Origin: Nothopassalora personata | Taxonomy: Eukaryota > Ascomycota > Dothideomycetes > Mycosphaerellales > Mycosphaerellaceae | Length of the DNA stretch: 64,000 nucleotides | Reading direction: 5' to 3' | Assembly (NCBI GenBank): GCA_033816765.1 | Contig: CM066291.1 | Location: forward strand, 4,340,001 to 4,404,000 | Shown: positions 38,501 to 46,701 of the stretch, piece after piece | Position numbering within the stretch: the stretch's first letter is position 1 | Layout: every line of letters starts with the position of its first letter | Notes under the pieces: model-generated | What the model saw: the letters and a program-made list of their open reading frames with translations, nothing else | What the model was told of the DNA's origin: nothing | Databases searched by the model: none | Program-made: the position numbers and the translations under genes

Positions 38501-38849
38501 GTCTCAGTAGTACTAATGCTATGTACTGCTTTCATATTGTCGACGTGACACTTCCTCCCACGGAAGTTCTATGGTACGCTAAATCGCAGGAAGTAAAATC
38601 AAGTATTTTCGCCACCATATCATGCTGCTCATGTCCGCAAAGAGGTGAGGGTAGTAGGCACTTTGCCATCCTGCATCGTGATGTGCTAACTCGTGGCCGC
38701 TCTGTGCAGCTGACGATATCTCGGGACAGAGCGGACGTCCAAGCAGTCTTCATGTCATATTGCTGAAGTTGCTTGTGGATGTCCATGGGTGGAGGGAGCC
38801 GCGCCATGTGGCGGGCGAGAGCACTAGTCCAGATGTCATGCATCAAGTT
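35557..38849. other. gene-poor region, 3.3 kb
   Basis: Only short frames without domains; a 142-codon one at 37814-38242 has basic composition but no recognisable family. A 21-base C run lies at 37412-37432. I cannot support any gene here. Confidence 0.4.
37412..37432. repeat. 21-base homopolymer C tract
   Basis: An uninterrupted run of 21 C on the plus strand (G on minus), flanked by CTTCA and GCGGCTGA. Such tracts slip in replication and sequencing, so the length is uncertain. Confidence 0.9.
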
Positions 38850-39860
38850 CTAAAAGTTGCTCGCGGTGTTGACATTACCACCATAGGTGTAGTTGTTCAA
38901 CCCACCACTCGCCGTCGACTCCTTCCTAATACTACCATCTTGCGAATCGAGCATATCATCCTTAAGGATCTGCTGTCCCTTCTTCTTGCACCACAGTCGC
39001 CACGCAAATATCGCCAAGGCACCGACAAAGATGGCTCCACCAATACCGCCAACAACACCACCGATGATGGCTTTCTTGGAGTTGCTAAGACCACCTCCTG
39101 ACCCATTGCCCTTGCCGCCTTGGAGGGAAGGTTCAATGGTTGCTGTGGCATAGCCGGTGGTTGAGGCGACGACTCTTTGGGTCGTGACGAGAGAGCTCAT
39201 CACGGTGCCGTCGACGGTCCAGAAGGATGTGTAGGTCGATGGGATTGTTTGTGATGCAACGAGCGCGTTTGTGACGACTGTCGCTTTGGAGAGAGTTGAG
39301 CGGTTGATGGTCGATGATCCGACAACGACCTCATTGCTTGCGGATCCTGTGCGGGTTGATACGCCGTTGATCGTGCCTCCTGCTACAGCTGCTGAGGTCG
39401 TGATCCGACTTGTGACTGCCGAGCCATGTGCATCCGTGGTCGTGACCTCGATCGTTGTTGGAACGGCCGACGCGGGAGCTTGCGATGTCTCTTCAGCTGA
39501 TATGGGTGTGGTTTGTGCAGCGTTCGACGTCGGCCTCGACTCATCGCTGGTGGGTGGTGCTGATGTGTCCTGTGGTGGTGCTGATGTGGCCTGTGGTGGT
39601 GCCGATGTCTCCTGTGGTGGTGCTGATGTCTCCTGCGGTGGTGCTGATGTCTCCTGCGGTGGTGCTGATGTCGGCGATGCAGCCGTCGGCGTCGTCTCCT
39701 GTGTGCGGCTCGTAGGCGTTGCCGACTGTGAGGTAGCGATGGCGATGCTGGTGCTTGAGGTCAATCCTGTTCCGACGGCCTGTCTCTTCCGTGGCATGAT
39801 GCCAGCGGGAATGTCTTCGGCACGAACTTGTGCAAAGCCCAGACTGAAGAGAGCGAGCAT
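38850..39860 (-). CDS. Ser/Thr-rich single-pass cell-surface protein (Mid2/WSC-sensor-like)
   Basis: Layout of a fungal wall-stress sensor. A signal peptide starts at Met 39860 (MLALFSLGFAQVRA), preferred over the upstream Met 39902, which adds 14 residues. A Ser/Thr/Pro-rich, likely O-mannosylated ectodomain follows, with about six copies of a seven-residue SAPPQET unit and a variable VVVGSSTINRSTLSKATVV region. Then come a Gly/Ser-rich stalk, one transmembrane helix (KKAIIGGVVGGIGGAIFVGALAIFAW) and a short cytoplasmic tail beginning RLWCKKKGQ. The GGVVGGxGG helix start and the KKK stop-transfer are typical of fungal Mid2-like proteins. About 336 aa in one exon. No WSC cysteine domain is present. 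The sensor role is inference. Confidence 0.75.
   Translation of the reverse strand: MLALFSLGFAQVRAEDIPAGIMPRKRQAVGTGLTSSTSIAIATSQSATPTSRTQETTPTAASPTSAPPQETSAPPQETSAPPQETSAPPQATSAPPQDTSAPPTSDESRPTSNAAQTTPISAEETSQAPASAVPTTIEVTTTDAHGSAVTSRITTSAAVAGGTINGVSTRTGSASNEVVVGSSTINRSTLSKATVVTNALVASQTIPSTYTSFWTVDGTVMSSLVTTQRVVASTTGYATATIEPSLQGGKGNGSGGGLSNSKKAIIGGVVGGIGGAIFVGALAIFAWRLWCKKKGQQILKDDMLDSQDGSIRKESTASGGLNNYTYGGNVNTASNF
39551..39672. repeat. 21-bp minisatellite coding SAPPQET repeats
   Basis: About six tandem 21-bp units (GGTGGTGCTGATGTCTCCTGT with single-base variants) inside the surface-protein gene. The period is a multiple of three, so copy-number change keeps the frame and alters ectodomain length. 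Confidence 0.88.
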
Positions 39861-40835
39861 GTTTGTGTGTGGCGACGGGTAGTAGTGGGAGCTTGTTGAC
39901 ATGTGGCGGCGCCCTCACCCAGTCGTAGTCGAGAAGAGCTCTGCGGATCGTAATCGGGGGCAAGGCTAATTACAAGTGCTTCTGTACAAAGTACGGCTAA
40001 GAAAGGGTGAACGATAGTGAAGAAGTCGTCGCCTGAGATGATTGTGCTGATGGTAGTTTCAACGAATGACAAAGCGAATGGTAAAGAAAGAAGTGGTTAG
40101 GAAGAAACACAGTTGAACGAAAGAGGCGCTCGCCGACAGCAAGGTTTAAGCGGCGACGCGTGCGCACGCAACGCCTATTCTCGGACGGCTGTAAGCGAGC
40201 TTCCAGACAGGCGCCAACCAAGTCATCGGATACGAACTTCTTCCTCTCGATTCTCGCCGTACACAGCACATTCTGTGCCTACTACTGTTGGGTGATCAAG
40301 TAGTAATGCCTGCCTGTCTGTCTTGGATGGCGCTTTTCTTCGGCTGCCATAACATCACTCTTCGCATGAGAATCCCGACACGCTGGGTAGAGCAACACGT
40401 GGCAAGGGTCCTTTTCGAAGCTCTTGGCGCTCTGACGCCAACAAATGTCTCGGGAACGACGGCAAGGTACAGGATAAACGACAACATCGAAGCCTCTCGT
40501 GCTGCTGTCGATGTTGTTACGTCTGGCCTTGATGCCATTGTCTTCATCTCGTGCCCATAGCTGATGATGGACAAAATTTGCAGCACAAGCACGACAAGCA
40601 CCAAGCAGGCCGCGTTCATGCTGCTGCAGCGGGCCGCCCAACGAAAATTCCTCCTGTGGAGCGAGGCGCTGATCTTTGGCGTGTTGCCAGTGGCAGGAAA
40701 ACGCTGGTGTGCTTTGAAAGCTGCTGTTGAGAGACATGCCACCAGTGTGTGTCACAACCCTGCATGTGAAGGGTCAACGCTTGGTTCTAATAGACGCTGT
40801 CTCTACTTGGCGCTGAGGAGTATGCGGGGCATCGC
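39861..40835. other. intergenic
   Basis: Promoter side of the surface-protein gene. A minus-strand frame at 40742-40296 carries two hydrophobic stretches (AACLVLVVLVLQILSIISYG; SMLSFILYLAVVPETFVGV) and might be part of a membrane protein, but start, splicing and family cannot be supported. Confidence 0.3.
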
Positions 40836-41171
40836 GAAAAGTCTATGGGCAGACCCCAATTATGACTATGGGCAGACCCCCATCTGACCAATTAATCAGA
40901 TCCCATCAAATGGTGAATAGAATCCCATCAAATGGTGAGTAACCCCTCCGCTGCACTTGGGTCCTCCCACTTGGGTCCTCCCTCCCTCCGGGGCCCCTTC
41001 TACCGTAGGCCCCTCCCAAGTGTGCTACGGCTACAGGAAAGATAGATGCTATCAGCCCTCGCTGGGCAGGCATGCGTATTTGAAGTGCTAGAGAGGAAAT
41101 CAAGTTTTGAGTGATGACTAAGATTGGGGTCTGCCCATAGTCGAAAATGGGGTCTGCCTATAGACTTTTAG
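40836..41171. mobile_element. MITE with ~44-bp inverted repeats and 10-bp target duplication
   Basis: A 336-bp non-coding element. The left end AAAAGTCTATGGGCAGACCC and the inverted right end AAAAGTCTATAGGCAGACCC match with one change. The match continues through a second copy of CTATGGGCAGACCCC inside each terminus, giving arms of about 44 bp. It is flanked by a perfect 10-bp direct repeat, GGGGCATCGC, at 40826-40835 and 41172-41181. A target duplication of 9-11 bp is characteristic of Mutator-like transposons, so it is probably a non-autonomous MULE derivative. Inside are two short tandem duplications, a 17-bp unit near 40906-40940 and a CACTTGGGTCCTCC pair near 40956-40981. No transposase is encoded. 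Confidence 0.8.
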
Positions 41172-41181
41172 GGGGCATCGC

Positions 41182-42297
41182 TGCATGCGATCATGCGTAA
41201 ATTTGAGCTATTATTAAGGTAGGTCTCCGGGTTGTATGCAGTGCGCTGTGTTTGGGCGAACATGGCATGGATATTGATTGCGAACAGCATCTTGTTTCCT
41301 GCCGCGGCACATTATTGCTGTTGTACCAGCACAGTCTCATCATTCTGCGAATAGGACTAACACCTAAAACTAGGCCCTTAAACCAGAGCTCACAGGCTGA
41401 AGTGCAATCTTATACAGCACATTATTCGACATCTCGTCTCGCAGTAACAAGCATCGCAGATGTCGGCTTATCAGGGTATGCTTGCTTGGAATCAGGCACA
41501 GGGTTCGGTTCTGTCATGGACGAGGTAAATGCACCGCCACAAGATCCCGTTTTCTCCTACCTCATATCGAGATACGTCTTCAGAGCTTCTTGTCGACTAC
41601 AAGGAAACTCTGTCAAAGTGGTCTGAGGCAGAGTGGCGCGGCAGCCCTTGTACTGCCGGGCGTGAATGCATCTGAGGAGTTGTAGAGGGGCTGGGACTGG
41701 ATTCGATGGGGCGAGAAAGCAGGTTGCGGGACTGGTCTTTCGTGTATCAGCCGAATGACAGGTATGGTTCCGATGGGGCTTTGTGTGATCAACCAACAAT
41801 GCTCGAGAACGGGTGACGCTGGCGGAGCTGCTCGGACTTGAGAAGCTTGCTGGAGCTGTCTTGCCGATGGAAGCTGACTTCGTCACGGGGTTGATAGTCG
41901 ATGATATTGCGCACTGTGAGGATGGGTTTGACGGTCGACGGTGTTGTGCGTCTTGATCAAGGCTGATGTAGTCCCAAGGCGATTCAGAATGTTGAAGTCT
42001 ACATCTGTAGCCGCCGCTTGCCGTCCTGTTGGTAATGGCTGTGGACAACCTTGCCCATCTGGTATTGTTTGGGTAGGCTCGTGGCATCTGCTTTGGGACG
42101 CTGCGCGCCGTGATGTTGTCGAATATCAGCGTGTGATTGCACTGGAGTCTCAAGCGTAACATGTACATACACACAGTGACAACACTGAAGTTGCCAAATT
42201 TGCGAGCATGTCAAGGTGACATCGAACGGTGCATCAGCAAGGCGGACATCGAGTTCTGATACACAGCCTCGGGGAGTTTTGCTATACTTCAATACGT
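41182..42297. other. intergenic
   Basis: No recognisable gene on either strand; includes the 3' flank of the DJ-1 gene. Confidence 0.4.
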
Positions 42298-43059
42298 CTA
42301 ATACGCCTTCGTCTCCTGCCTTCCCAACATCTCCACAAACTTATCCCCAAGCGCAGCCGCGGCGAGCGGGTTGCCTCCACTCACTACCTCCCTATCCGCC
42401 GTTATACTTCCCGCCTTCTCTCCAAGGCCCTCTATCATCTCAGCGCCGGCCTCTCTCAACTGACTCTCCACTTTCGGGATTGCACCACCCAGAGCCGTCT
42501 CCATAATTTTCTCCTCCTGGTCCGACCAGCTTGTGATCTTGTACCCTTTATACGCAAAGCCTCCACTTCCGGCCTTCGCAGTCGATAGGAAAGCGTAAGG
42601 GCCGTGACAGATCGCAGCAGTTGGCTTTTGCCTTTCGTGGAAATGCCATAGGATCTTGCCGAGCGCTGGGTTATCGCCTAGATCGTTGAGAGGTGCGTGC
42701 CCACCAGGTATCAACACACCGGAAAAGGTCTCAAGTTCGTCATCGTTGATCTCGCTGAACTTTCTGGGGCGGGAGAAGCCGTTCTCTTTCTTCATCCGCT
42801 CGACGACTTCGTTCTCACGGCGGCGCTCGTAGAAGTTGCCGGCAAATGCTAAGAGAGACTCGCTGATGGGATCTGGCTTTGGTTCTTTTCCCTCGGGGGA
42901 GGCGAAGGTTACTTCGTAGCCTGCGTCGAGGAGGCGATCGAGTGGTTTGACGAGTTCCATGAGGAAGTAGCCGGAGGGTTGCTGGACTGTTTGGCCGGCC
43001 TTTTCCATGGGGAAGGACTCTGCATCACTAAGAACGACGAGGACTTTCTTCGATGGCAT
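42298..43059 (-). CDS. DJ-1/PfpI family protein (HSP31-like)
   Basis: Class I glutamine-amidotransferase-like fold, 253 aa from Met 43059 (MPSKKVLVVLSDAESFPM). Family members are glyoxalase III-type or chaperone-like stress proteins. The nucleophile Cys is in the elbow TAAICHGPYAFL, preceded by the acidic-sheet motif GVLIPGGHAPLNDLGDNPALGKILWHFHE. The C-terminal part KIMETALGGAIPKVESQLREAGAEM with REVVSGGNPLAAAALGDKFVEML is the usual substrate-pocket edge. The frame stays open upstream for another 146 codons to 43497, with a basic Ser/Arg/Thr-rich stretch just before Met 43059 that resembles a mitochondrial presequence. I keep the short start because the fold begins there. Confidence 0.9.
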   Translation of the reverse strand: MPSKKVLVVLSDAESFPMEKAGQTVQQPSGYFLMELVKPLDRLLDAGYEVTFASPEGKEPKPDPISESLLAFAGNFYERRRENEVVERMKKENGFSRPRKFSEINDDELETFSGVLIPGGHAPLNDLGDNPALGKILWHFHERQKPTAAICHGPYAFLSTAKAGSGGFAYKGYKITSWSDQEEKIMETALGGAIPKVESQLREAGAEMIEGLGEKAGSITADREVVSGGNPLAAAALGDKFVEMLGRQETKAY

Positions 43060-43374
43060 TTTAGGCTGCGCTGAGGTGGAGAGCGAGTTTGCGGTGATCG
43101 CCAAATTGCGACTCCTCTGGTTTGATGAAGGTAGTGAGTTTCTGGTGCGGTAAGTGCGCGTGTGTGCTGAACGTGGCAACAAGGTTGTTGAGATGAATTG
43201 CCTGCGGTCTGATATTGTAATTTGCTGGACAAGAAACTTGGTTCTTCTTGTGGCGATGCGGCGAACATTCGTGGAATCATGAGCACATAATGCTGTTGGA
43301 TAGGTCTTACGTTGTGCGTGCAACATCCTGACGTAGCTCGGAATCAGTTCGGCTGTGCTCTGCAGCATTTCGGC

Positions 43375-43600
43375 AGCCTCCCCAAGAGCCATCGACAAAA
43401 GTGGTGTGCGCCTGTACATGAACACGACTGCTCCTTGATCACCAGGATAGCCGTAACGCTGCGCAGAGAGAGAGAGAGAGCTTGTCGAATTGAGCATTCA
43501 CTGTGTCGAAGGTGCTCGGGGCGCTTCACACAGCTTGAAGTCACTACCGTAATTCGTGGCGCTGATGGCCCTCTCTTCGGTCGTGAGCCCTCGCCCGATC
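43375..43600. repeat. diverged dispersed duplicate, copy 1
   Basis: Resembles 48365-48605. Shared stretches include CTCCTTGATCACCA/CTCTTGATCACCA and GTGCTCGGGGCGCTTCAC/GTGCTCGGAGCACTTCAC, and in translation LITRIAVTLR versus LITTIAAPQLR and LCRRCSGRFTQLE versus MCRRCSEHFTELE. Identity looks around two thirds by eye. The origin is unknown. Confidence 0.45.
43465..43480. repeat. (AG)8 microsatellite
   Basis: Eight uninterrupted AG dinucleotides inside the dispersed duplicate. It falls in the upstream open frame of the DJ-1 gene. Confidence 0.85.
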
Positions 43601-44983
43601 ATGCCTGGAGTATGGCGACCAGCTTCACCAGCTGTTAAGCTGCTGAATTGTACGCACCGACTATAATCGAGCGGCCTATCAAGGAACTGAAACGAAGTCG
43701 GCAAAACTATCAGGAGTGGTGGTCTAGCCCAGTGAGTCCACGACGAGGCATGGCATTAGCATGCAATTGCCGGCTGTAGATCGCGATACGCTTCTGCGTA
43801 CAAGGTCCTTGGAAATTCACATCTTGAACGGCAGGTCCTGTGATCCCAGCTCTCGCGGACATACCTACCACCTTTCGAGGTTTAGTCGGGTTGATGTTGG
43901 CAGTCGCGCAATCTGTGACTATCAGTATTATGAGGTAGTTTGTGCTGGGAGTGGGAGATTTGAAGGAATCGGCTGGAGATGATGACACTCGCGCAGTCTG
44001 TGAAAATCAGGCCATTGTCATTTGTGTTGTAAGCGAGAGGTTTGGAGGAGTCGTGTCGTCGCTGGAGCAGCAAATTTCCACGTCGCCTTGCAAATTCTGC
44101 AGACGCACCACGCATATACCACGAGCATACCATCCCGATAAGATACTGGATCCCCTACAGCACAGTCTCAGTCATGCTACTTCAAATTGCATGGTAGTAC
44201 CAACTCTGCTCACGCATGTGGTGCGCAGCATATGCCCTCGGTCTTCGCTCCTACGCCTACCAGATGTTATTTCCCTACCTTGTGATCTAGCCATGAGGCA
44301 TTGTTTGGTCTTGGTCTCCTTCACGCACCCACTACTGTCTGCTGCAGCTATCGCGGTGAGGTTGCAGTACGCCTTATGTGATTCGCGATGTGCATCGGGT
44401 GTGCATCGTCGGAGATCGGGCCGTGGGAGTGTGCCTTTATCGAAGCGCAGTTGAGTTGTCCGGTCTCAAGCAGTGGATGTACGATTGCTGCGTTCTTTGT
44501 GCCAGTTCGGTTAGTACCAGGCGAAAGCCTATGTTGTCTGCTTGTAGGCATCGTTGGTCTACCCCAACAACTCGTCGCGATCAAGTTGCAGAATTGCGCT
44601 GCGGATGTGCTCTTTGCGACTGCAAAGCACTACTGTGATGTGCTTTGTTGCTCGCCGAAGTCCAAAGGAGACAAATGGTCATTCGGTCGTTTCAATCAAA
44701 TGGCCCACGAGCTAGGACATTGACGAAAGAGGCCGAGCAAGATGAACTGCTGTTTGAGCGGTCAGAGCTTGGCCGGCATCGTTGTCGTCAACACTTTTGC
44801 CCATTCAGTCCCCAATATCATGTCCAATACTTCGTCTCGCCTTTCCAACTGTATCAGCACCTTTTAAGTGAATAGAAAGAATATTGACTAATGTTTGCCG
44901 TCCTAGGAACCGGCCGGAACGATCCTTGGCGCCGCATGGAAACCAAGAGCTTCGCACACAATGGTGGGGTATTATTTTGGAGC

Positions 44984-44990
44984 TATATAT
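44984..44990 (+). promoter_or_regulatory. TATA-like element upstream of the tRNA gene
   Basis: TATATAT, 31-37 bases before the first tRNA nucleotide. Upstream TATA elements support Pol III tRNA transcription in some fungi such as fission yeast, and could matter here because the internal B box is split. Confidence 0.5.
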
Positions 44991-45045
44991 TTGTTCAAAG
45001 GATCATTCATGCATCAATCCGGTGAGATGGCCGAGCGGTCTAAGG

Positions 45046-45099
45046 GTACGCTATCCATGACGGAACCTAGAGCTTGACATCATCTAACCCACATCATAG
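45046..45099 (+). other. GT-AG intron in the tRNA D stem
   Basis: 54 nt, donor GTACGC, branch site CTAAC at 45084-45088, acceptor CATAG. Removal joins GGTCTAAGG to CGCCACG, which is the normal fungal tRNA-Leu D-arm/anticodon-stem sequence. Confidence 0.8.
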
Positions 45100-45112
45100 C
45101 GCCACGTTAAGG

Positions 45113-45170
45113 CTCCCAGGTCTTGACAGGCAACTGTCGAATACCACGTCAGCTTCAAGCTGATTTATTG
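45113..45170 (+). other. canonical anticodon-loop (37/38) tRNA intron
   Basis: 58 nt, starts right after G37 and ends before C38, with no GT-AG ends. It contains TCTTGA, able to pair with the anticodon loop, as tRNA-endonuclease introns do. A CAGCTTCAAGCTG hairpin lies near its 3' end. Confidence 0.75.
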
Positions 45171-45193
45171 CCGTGGTCCGAAAGGGCGTGGGT

Positions 45194-45244
45194 GTATGTT
45201 CAACGACATGTTGATTCAAGTTTAACTTGACTGATCGATTCTAG
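45194..45244 (+). other. GT-AG intron in the tRNA T loop, splitting box B
   Basis: 51 nt, donor GTATGT (perfect consensus), branch site CTGAT at 45231-45235, acceptor TTCTAG. It interrupts the box B promoter GGGTTCGAATCC after GGGT. A weak box-B-like GATTCAAGTTT lies inside the intron at about 45213. Confidence 0.8.
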
Positions 45245-45257
45245 TCGAATCCCACTC

Positions 45258-45313
45258 GTAAGTCTTGTAGCTGTCGTACCAAATCTTGAACGATTTCTAA
45301 CATGTTACTCTAG
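45258..45313 (+). other. GT-AG intron in the tRNA acceptor stem
   Basis: 56 nt, donor GTAAGT (perfect consensus), branch site CTAAC at 45297-45301, acceptor CTCTAG. Removal joins CCCACTC to TCATCA, completing the acceptor stem and discriminator base. Confidence 0.78.
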
Positions 45314-45342
45314 TCATCAACATTCAGTTCATAAGAACTTTC

Positions 45343-45348
45343 TTTTTT
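45343..45348 (+). terminator. Pol III T6 terminator
   Basis: A run of six T, 24 bases downstream of the tRNA discriminator, the expected distance and form for RNA polymerase III termination. Confidence 0.65.
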
Positions 45349-46044
45349 GGTACAGCTATCCCTTTCGAATGGTGTCAAAATGTTCACTGCATCATGAGAT
45401 GACCGAACTCTGGCCGGGGACGCTCTTTTTGCACCTGCTGATCGCATAGAACGCTTCACTAGCTGTGCTAGTGTAATCATTGAGTGGGTCGTATGCAAGG
45501 CATTGGGCTGATAAGTAGTCGAAGCCGGGGCTGGATAAAGTCTCGGCGTGCACAGGCCATCACAGATCTGCCTCGGAATGCCAATACAAAGATGATCAGC
45601 ATGTGCATCCATTGCCGGACTCTGTACTGCATATGGATGATGCTCTGCAAAGATAAACTGTTATCAAGCCATTCGACCAAGTCAGGCTTCCCTGAGATTC
45701 TTTTCGGCTCCTTGAGGGCTAAGATAAGTCGAAGCACCCTGCTGTAATCGACGACATTGTCGCCTGATTCAAGCTCTGCGTATACTGAAGACTCAACTGG
45801 ACCTGGACATTGTTACGAGAGACTCTCGCTCCATGCTTGTGTCTTCAACCTTTTATGCAGCACACAGCAGCATAATTATGCACCGAGAGAGAGCTGGACT
45901 CGAAGAGGTTAAAAGGCTCACAGTTGTGACCAACTTCTGCTGGTCTTTACGCTCTGCAAGAGACTGAGCACCCGTTGGATGCAATCAACTCTCTTCGTAA
46001 CAGCAGCATGACGAGGATTGACTGATACTTCCTCGCCTAAATTC
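45349..46044. other. intergenic
   Basis: No gene recognised; 3' flank of the GST gene. Confidence 0.4.
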
Positions 46045-46701
46045 TTACACCACACTATCTGCCTTGATGTCAAACATGACCGGCCTAGTGCTCTTGAAAG
46101 ATTCCCTCTCGTCCAGCTTCATGAAGTACTTCTCCAACTCCGGATACTTCTGCCTCCACCCATCTATCGCACCATTGAAGTCGACGAGTCCCACCGCACA
46201 CACCACAGCAATATCCGCAATGGTCAGTTCATCGCCAAACAAGTAGTCCCCCTTCCTGGCTCTCGCAAGCTCATCGAATGCCTTGAACCCGCCCTGGTAC
46301 TTCCTCTCCTGCCTCTCCCTCCAACTCTGGCTCTGCTTCGCTTTCTCTCGCGCTTTCTCGAAGAATGCCAGCACCACTGCATCCATTACGCCCTCGCCGA
46401 GCACTTGAACTTGCTTCAATCGCAGGTCGGTGTCCAGGTCGCCCGTGATGAGCTTTGGACCTCGCGAGGCATACTTCTGCACGATGTAGTCTTGAATGTG
46501 TGCGCTGTCGTAGATGGGTTCGCGACCATCATCGAAGACAATCACTGGTAGCTTCTCGAGGGGATTGTATCTTGGCGTCTCCGTGTCGCTGTGCCAGGGA
46601 ATCTCGCTTGAGAGCTCGAACTCTATGCCTTTTTCAATCATCGCTACGCGGTTGATTCGTGCATAAGGCGATGGCGTCGCGCTGATCAGTCGAAGGCTCA
46701 T
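46045..46701 (-). CDS. glutathione S-transferase
   Basis: 218-aa single-exon cytosolic GST. The thioredoxin-like N-domain begins MSLRLISATPSPYARINRVAMIEKGIEFELSS, with the Ser/Tyr-Pro region where the catalytic residue sits. It includes the cis-Pro motif NPLEKLPVIVFDDG and the glutathione-binding PIYDSAHIQDYI (Asp-Ser pair). The all-helical C-domain shows GDELTIADIAVVCAVGLVDF, the N-capping/hydrophobic-staple motif. The start at 46701 is preferred over 46761, whose extra codons are a His/Thr run from the leader. It most resembles bacterial YibF-like and fungal GstB-type enzymes that detoxify electrophiles. The endogenous substrate is unknown. Confidence 0.9.
   Translation of the reverse strand: MSLRLISATPSPYARINRVAMIEKGIEFELSSEIPWHSDTETPRYNPLEKLPVIVFDDGREPIYDSAHIQDYIVQKYASRGPKLITGDLDTDLRLKQVQVLGEGVMDAVVLAFFEKAREKAKQSQSWRERQERKYQGGFKAFDELARARKGDYLFGDELTIADIAVVCAVGLVDFNGAIDGWRQKYPELEKYFMKLDERESFKSTRPVMFDIKADSVV

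Larger units (their letters stand above)
43060..44983. other. intergenic, with a degraded dispersed repeat
   Basis: Holds the possible upstream extension of the DJ-1 frame, an (AG)8 microsatellite at 43465-43480, and a 200-bp stretch that resembles one at 48.4 kb. No other gene is recognised. Confidence 0.4.
45021..45319 (+). tRNA. tRNA-Leu (anticodon AAG) interrupted by four introns
   Basis: Five pieces form one class II tRNA: 45021-45045, 45100-45112, 45171-45193, 45245-45257 and 45314-45319. Joined, they give acceptor arm GGTGAGA paired with TCTCATC (one G-U wobble), box A TGGCCGAGCGG, and D stem GCC/GGC. The anticodon stem is CCACG/CGTGG with loop TTAAGGC, giving anticodon AAG. A TCCGAAAGGGC variable arm and T arm GTGGG-TTCGAAT-CCCAC follow, then discriminator A, correct for Leu. 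The break at 45113-45170 is an ordinary endonuclease-type intron after position 37; its UCUUGA can pair with the UUAAGG loop. The other three breaks are GT-AG with CTRAY branch sites 10-13 nt before TAG. They fall between positions 24/25, 54/55 and 67/68. A T6 run follows 23 nt after the end. The cloverleaf cannot be built without removing all four. Confidence 0.85.

Noticed and set aside
39271..39882. 203-codon plus-strand frame opposite the surface-protein gene
   Set aside because: A shadow of the Ser/Thr-rich minus-strand gene and its minisatellite.
38850..39902. WSC-domain sensor assignment
   Set aside because: The WSC cysteine domain is absent; only the general sensor layout is supported.
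40906..41103. 65-codon frame inside the MITE
   Set aside because: Lies entirely in the non-coding inverted-repeat element; no transposase features.
45113..45170. A fourth GT-AG (spliceosomal) intron in the tRNA anticodon loop
   Set aside because: Ends are not GT-AG at the needed junction; position and pairing fit a classical tRNA-endonuclease intron.
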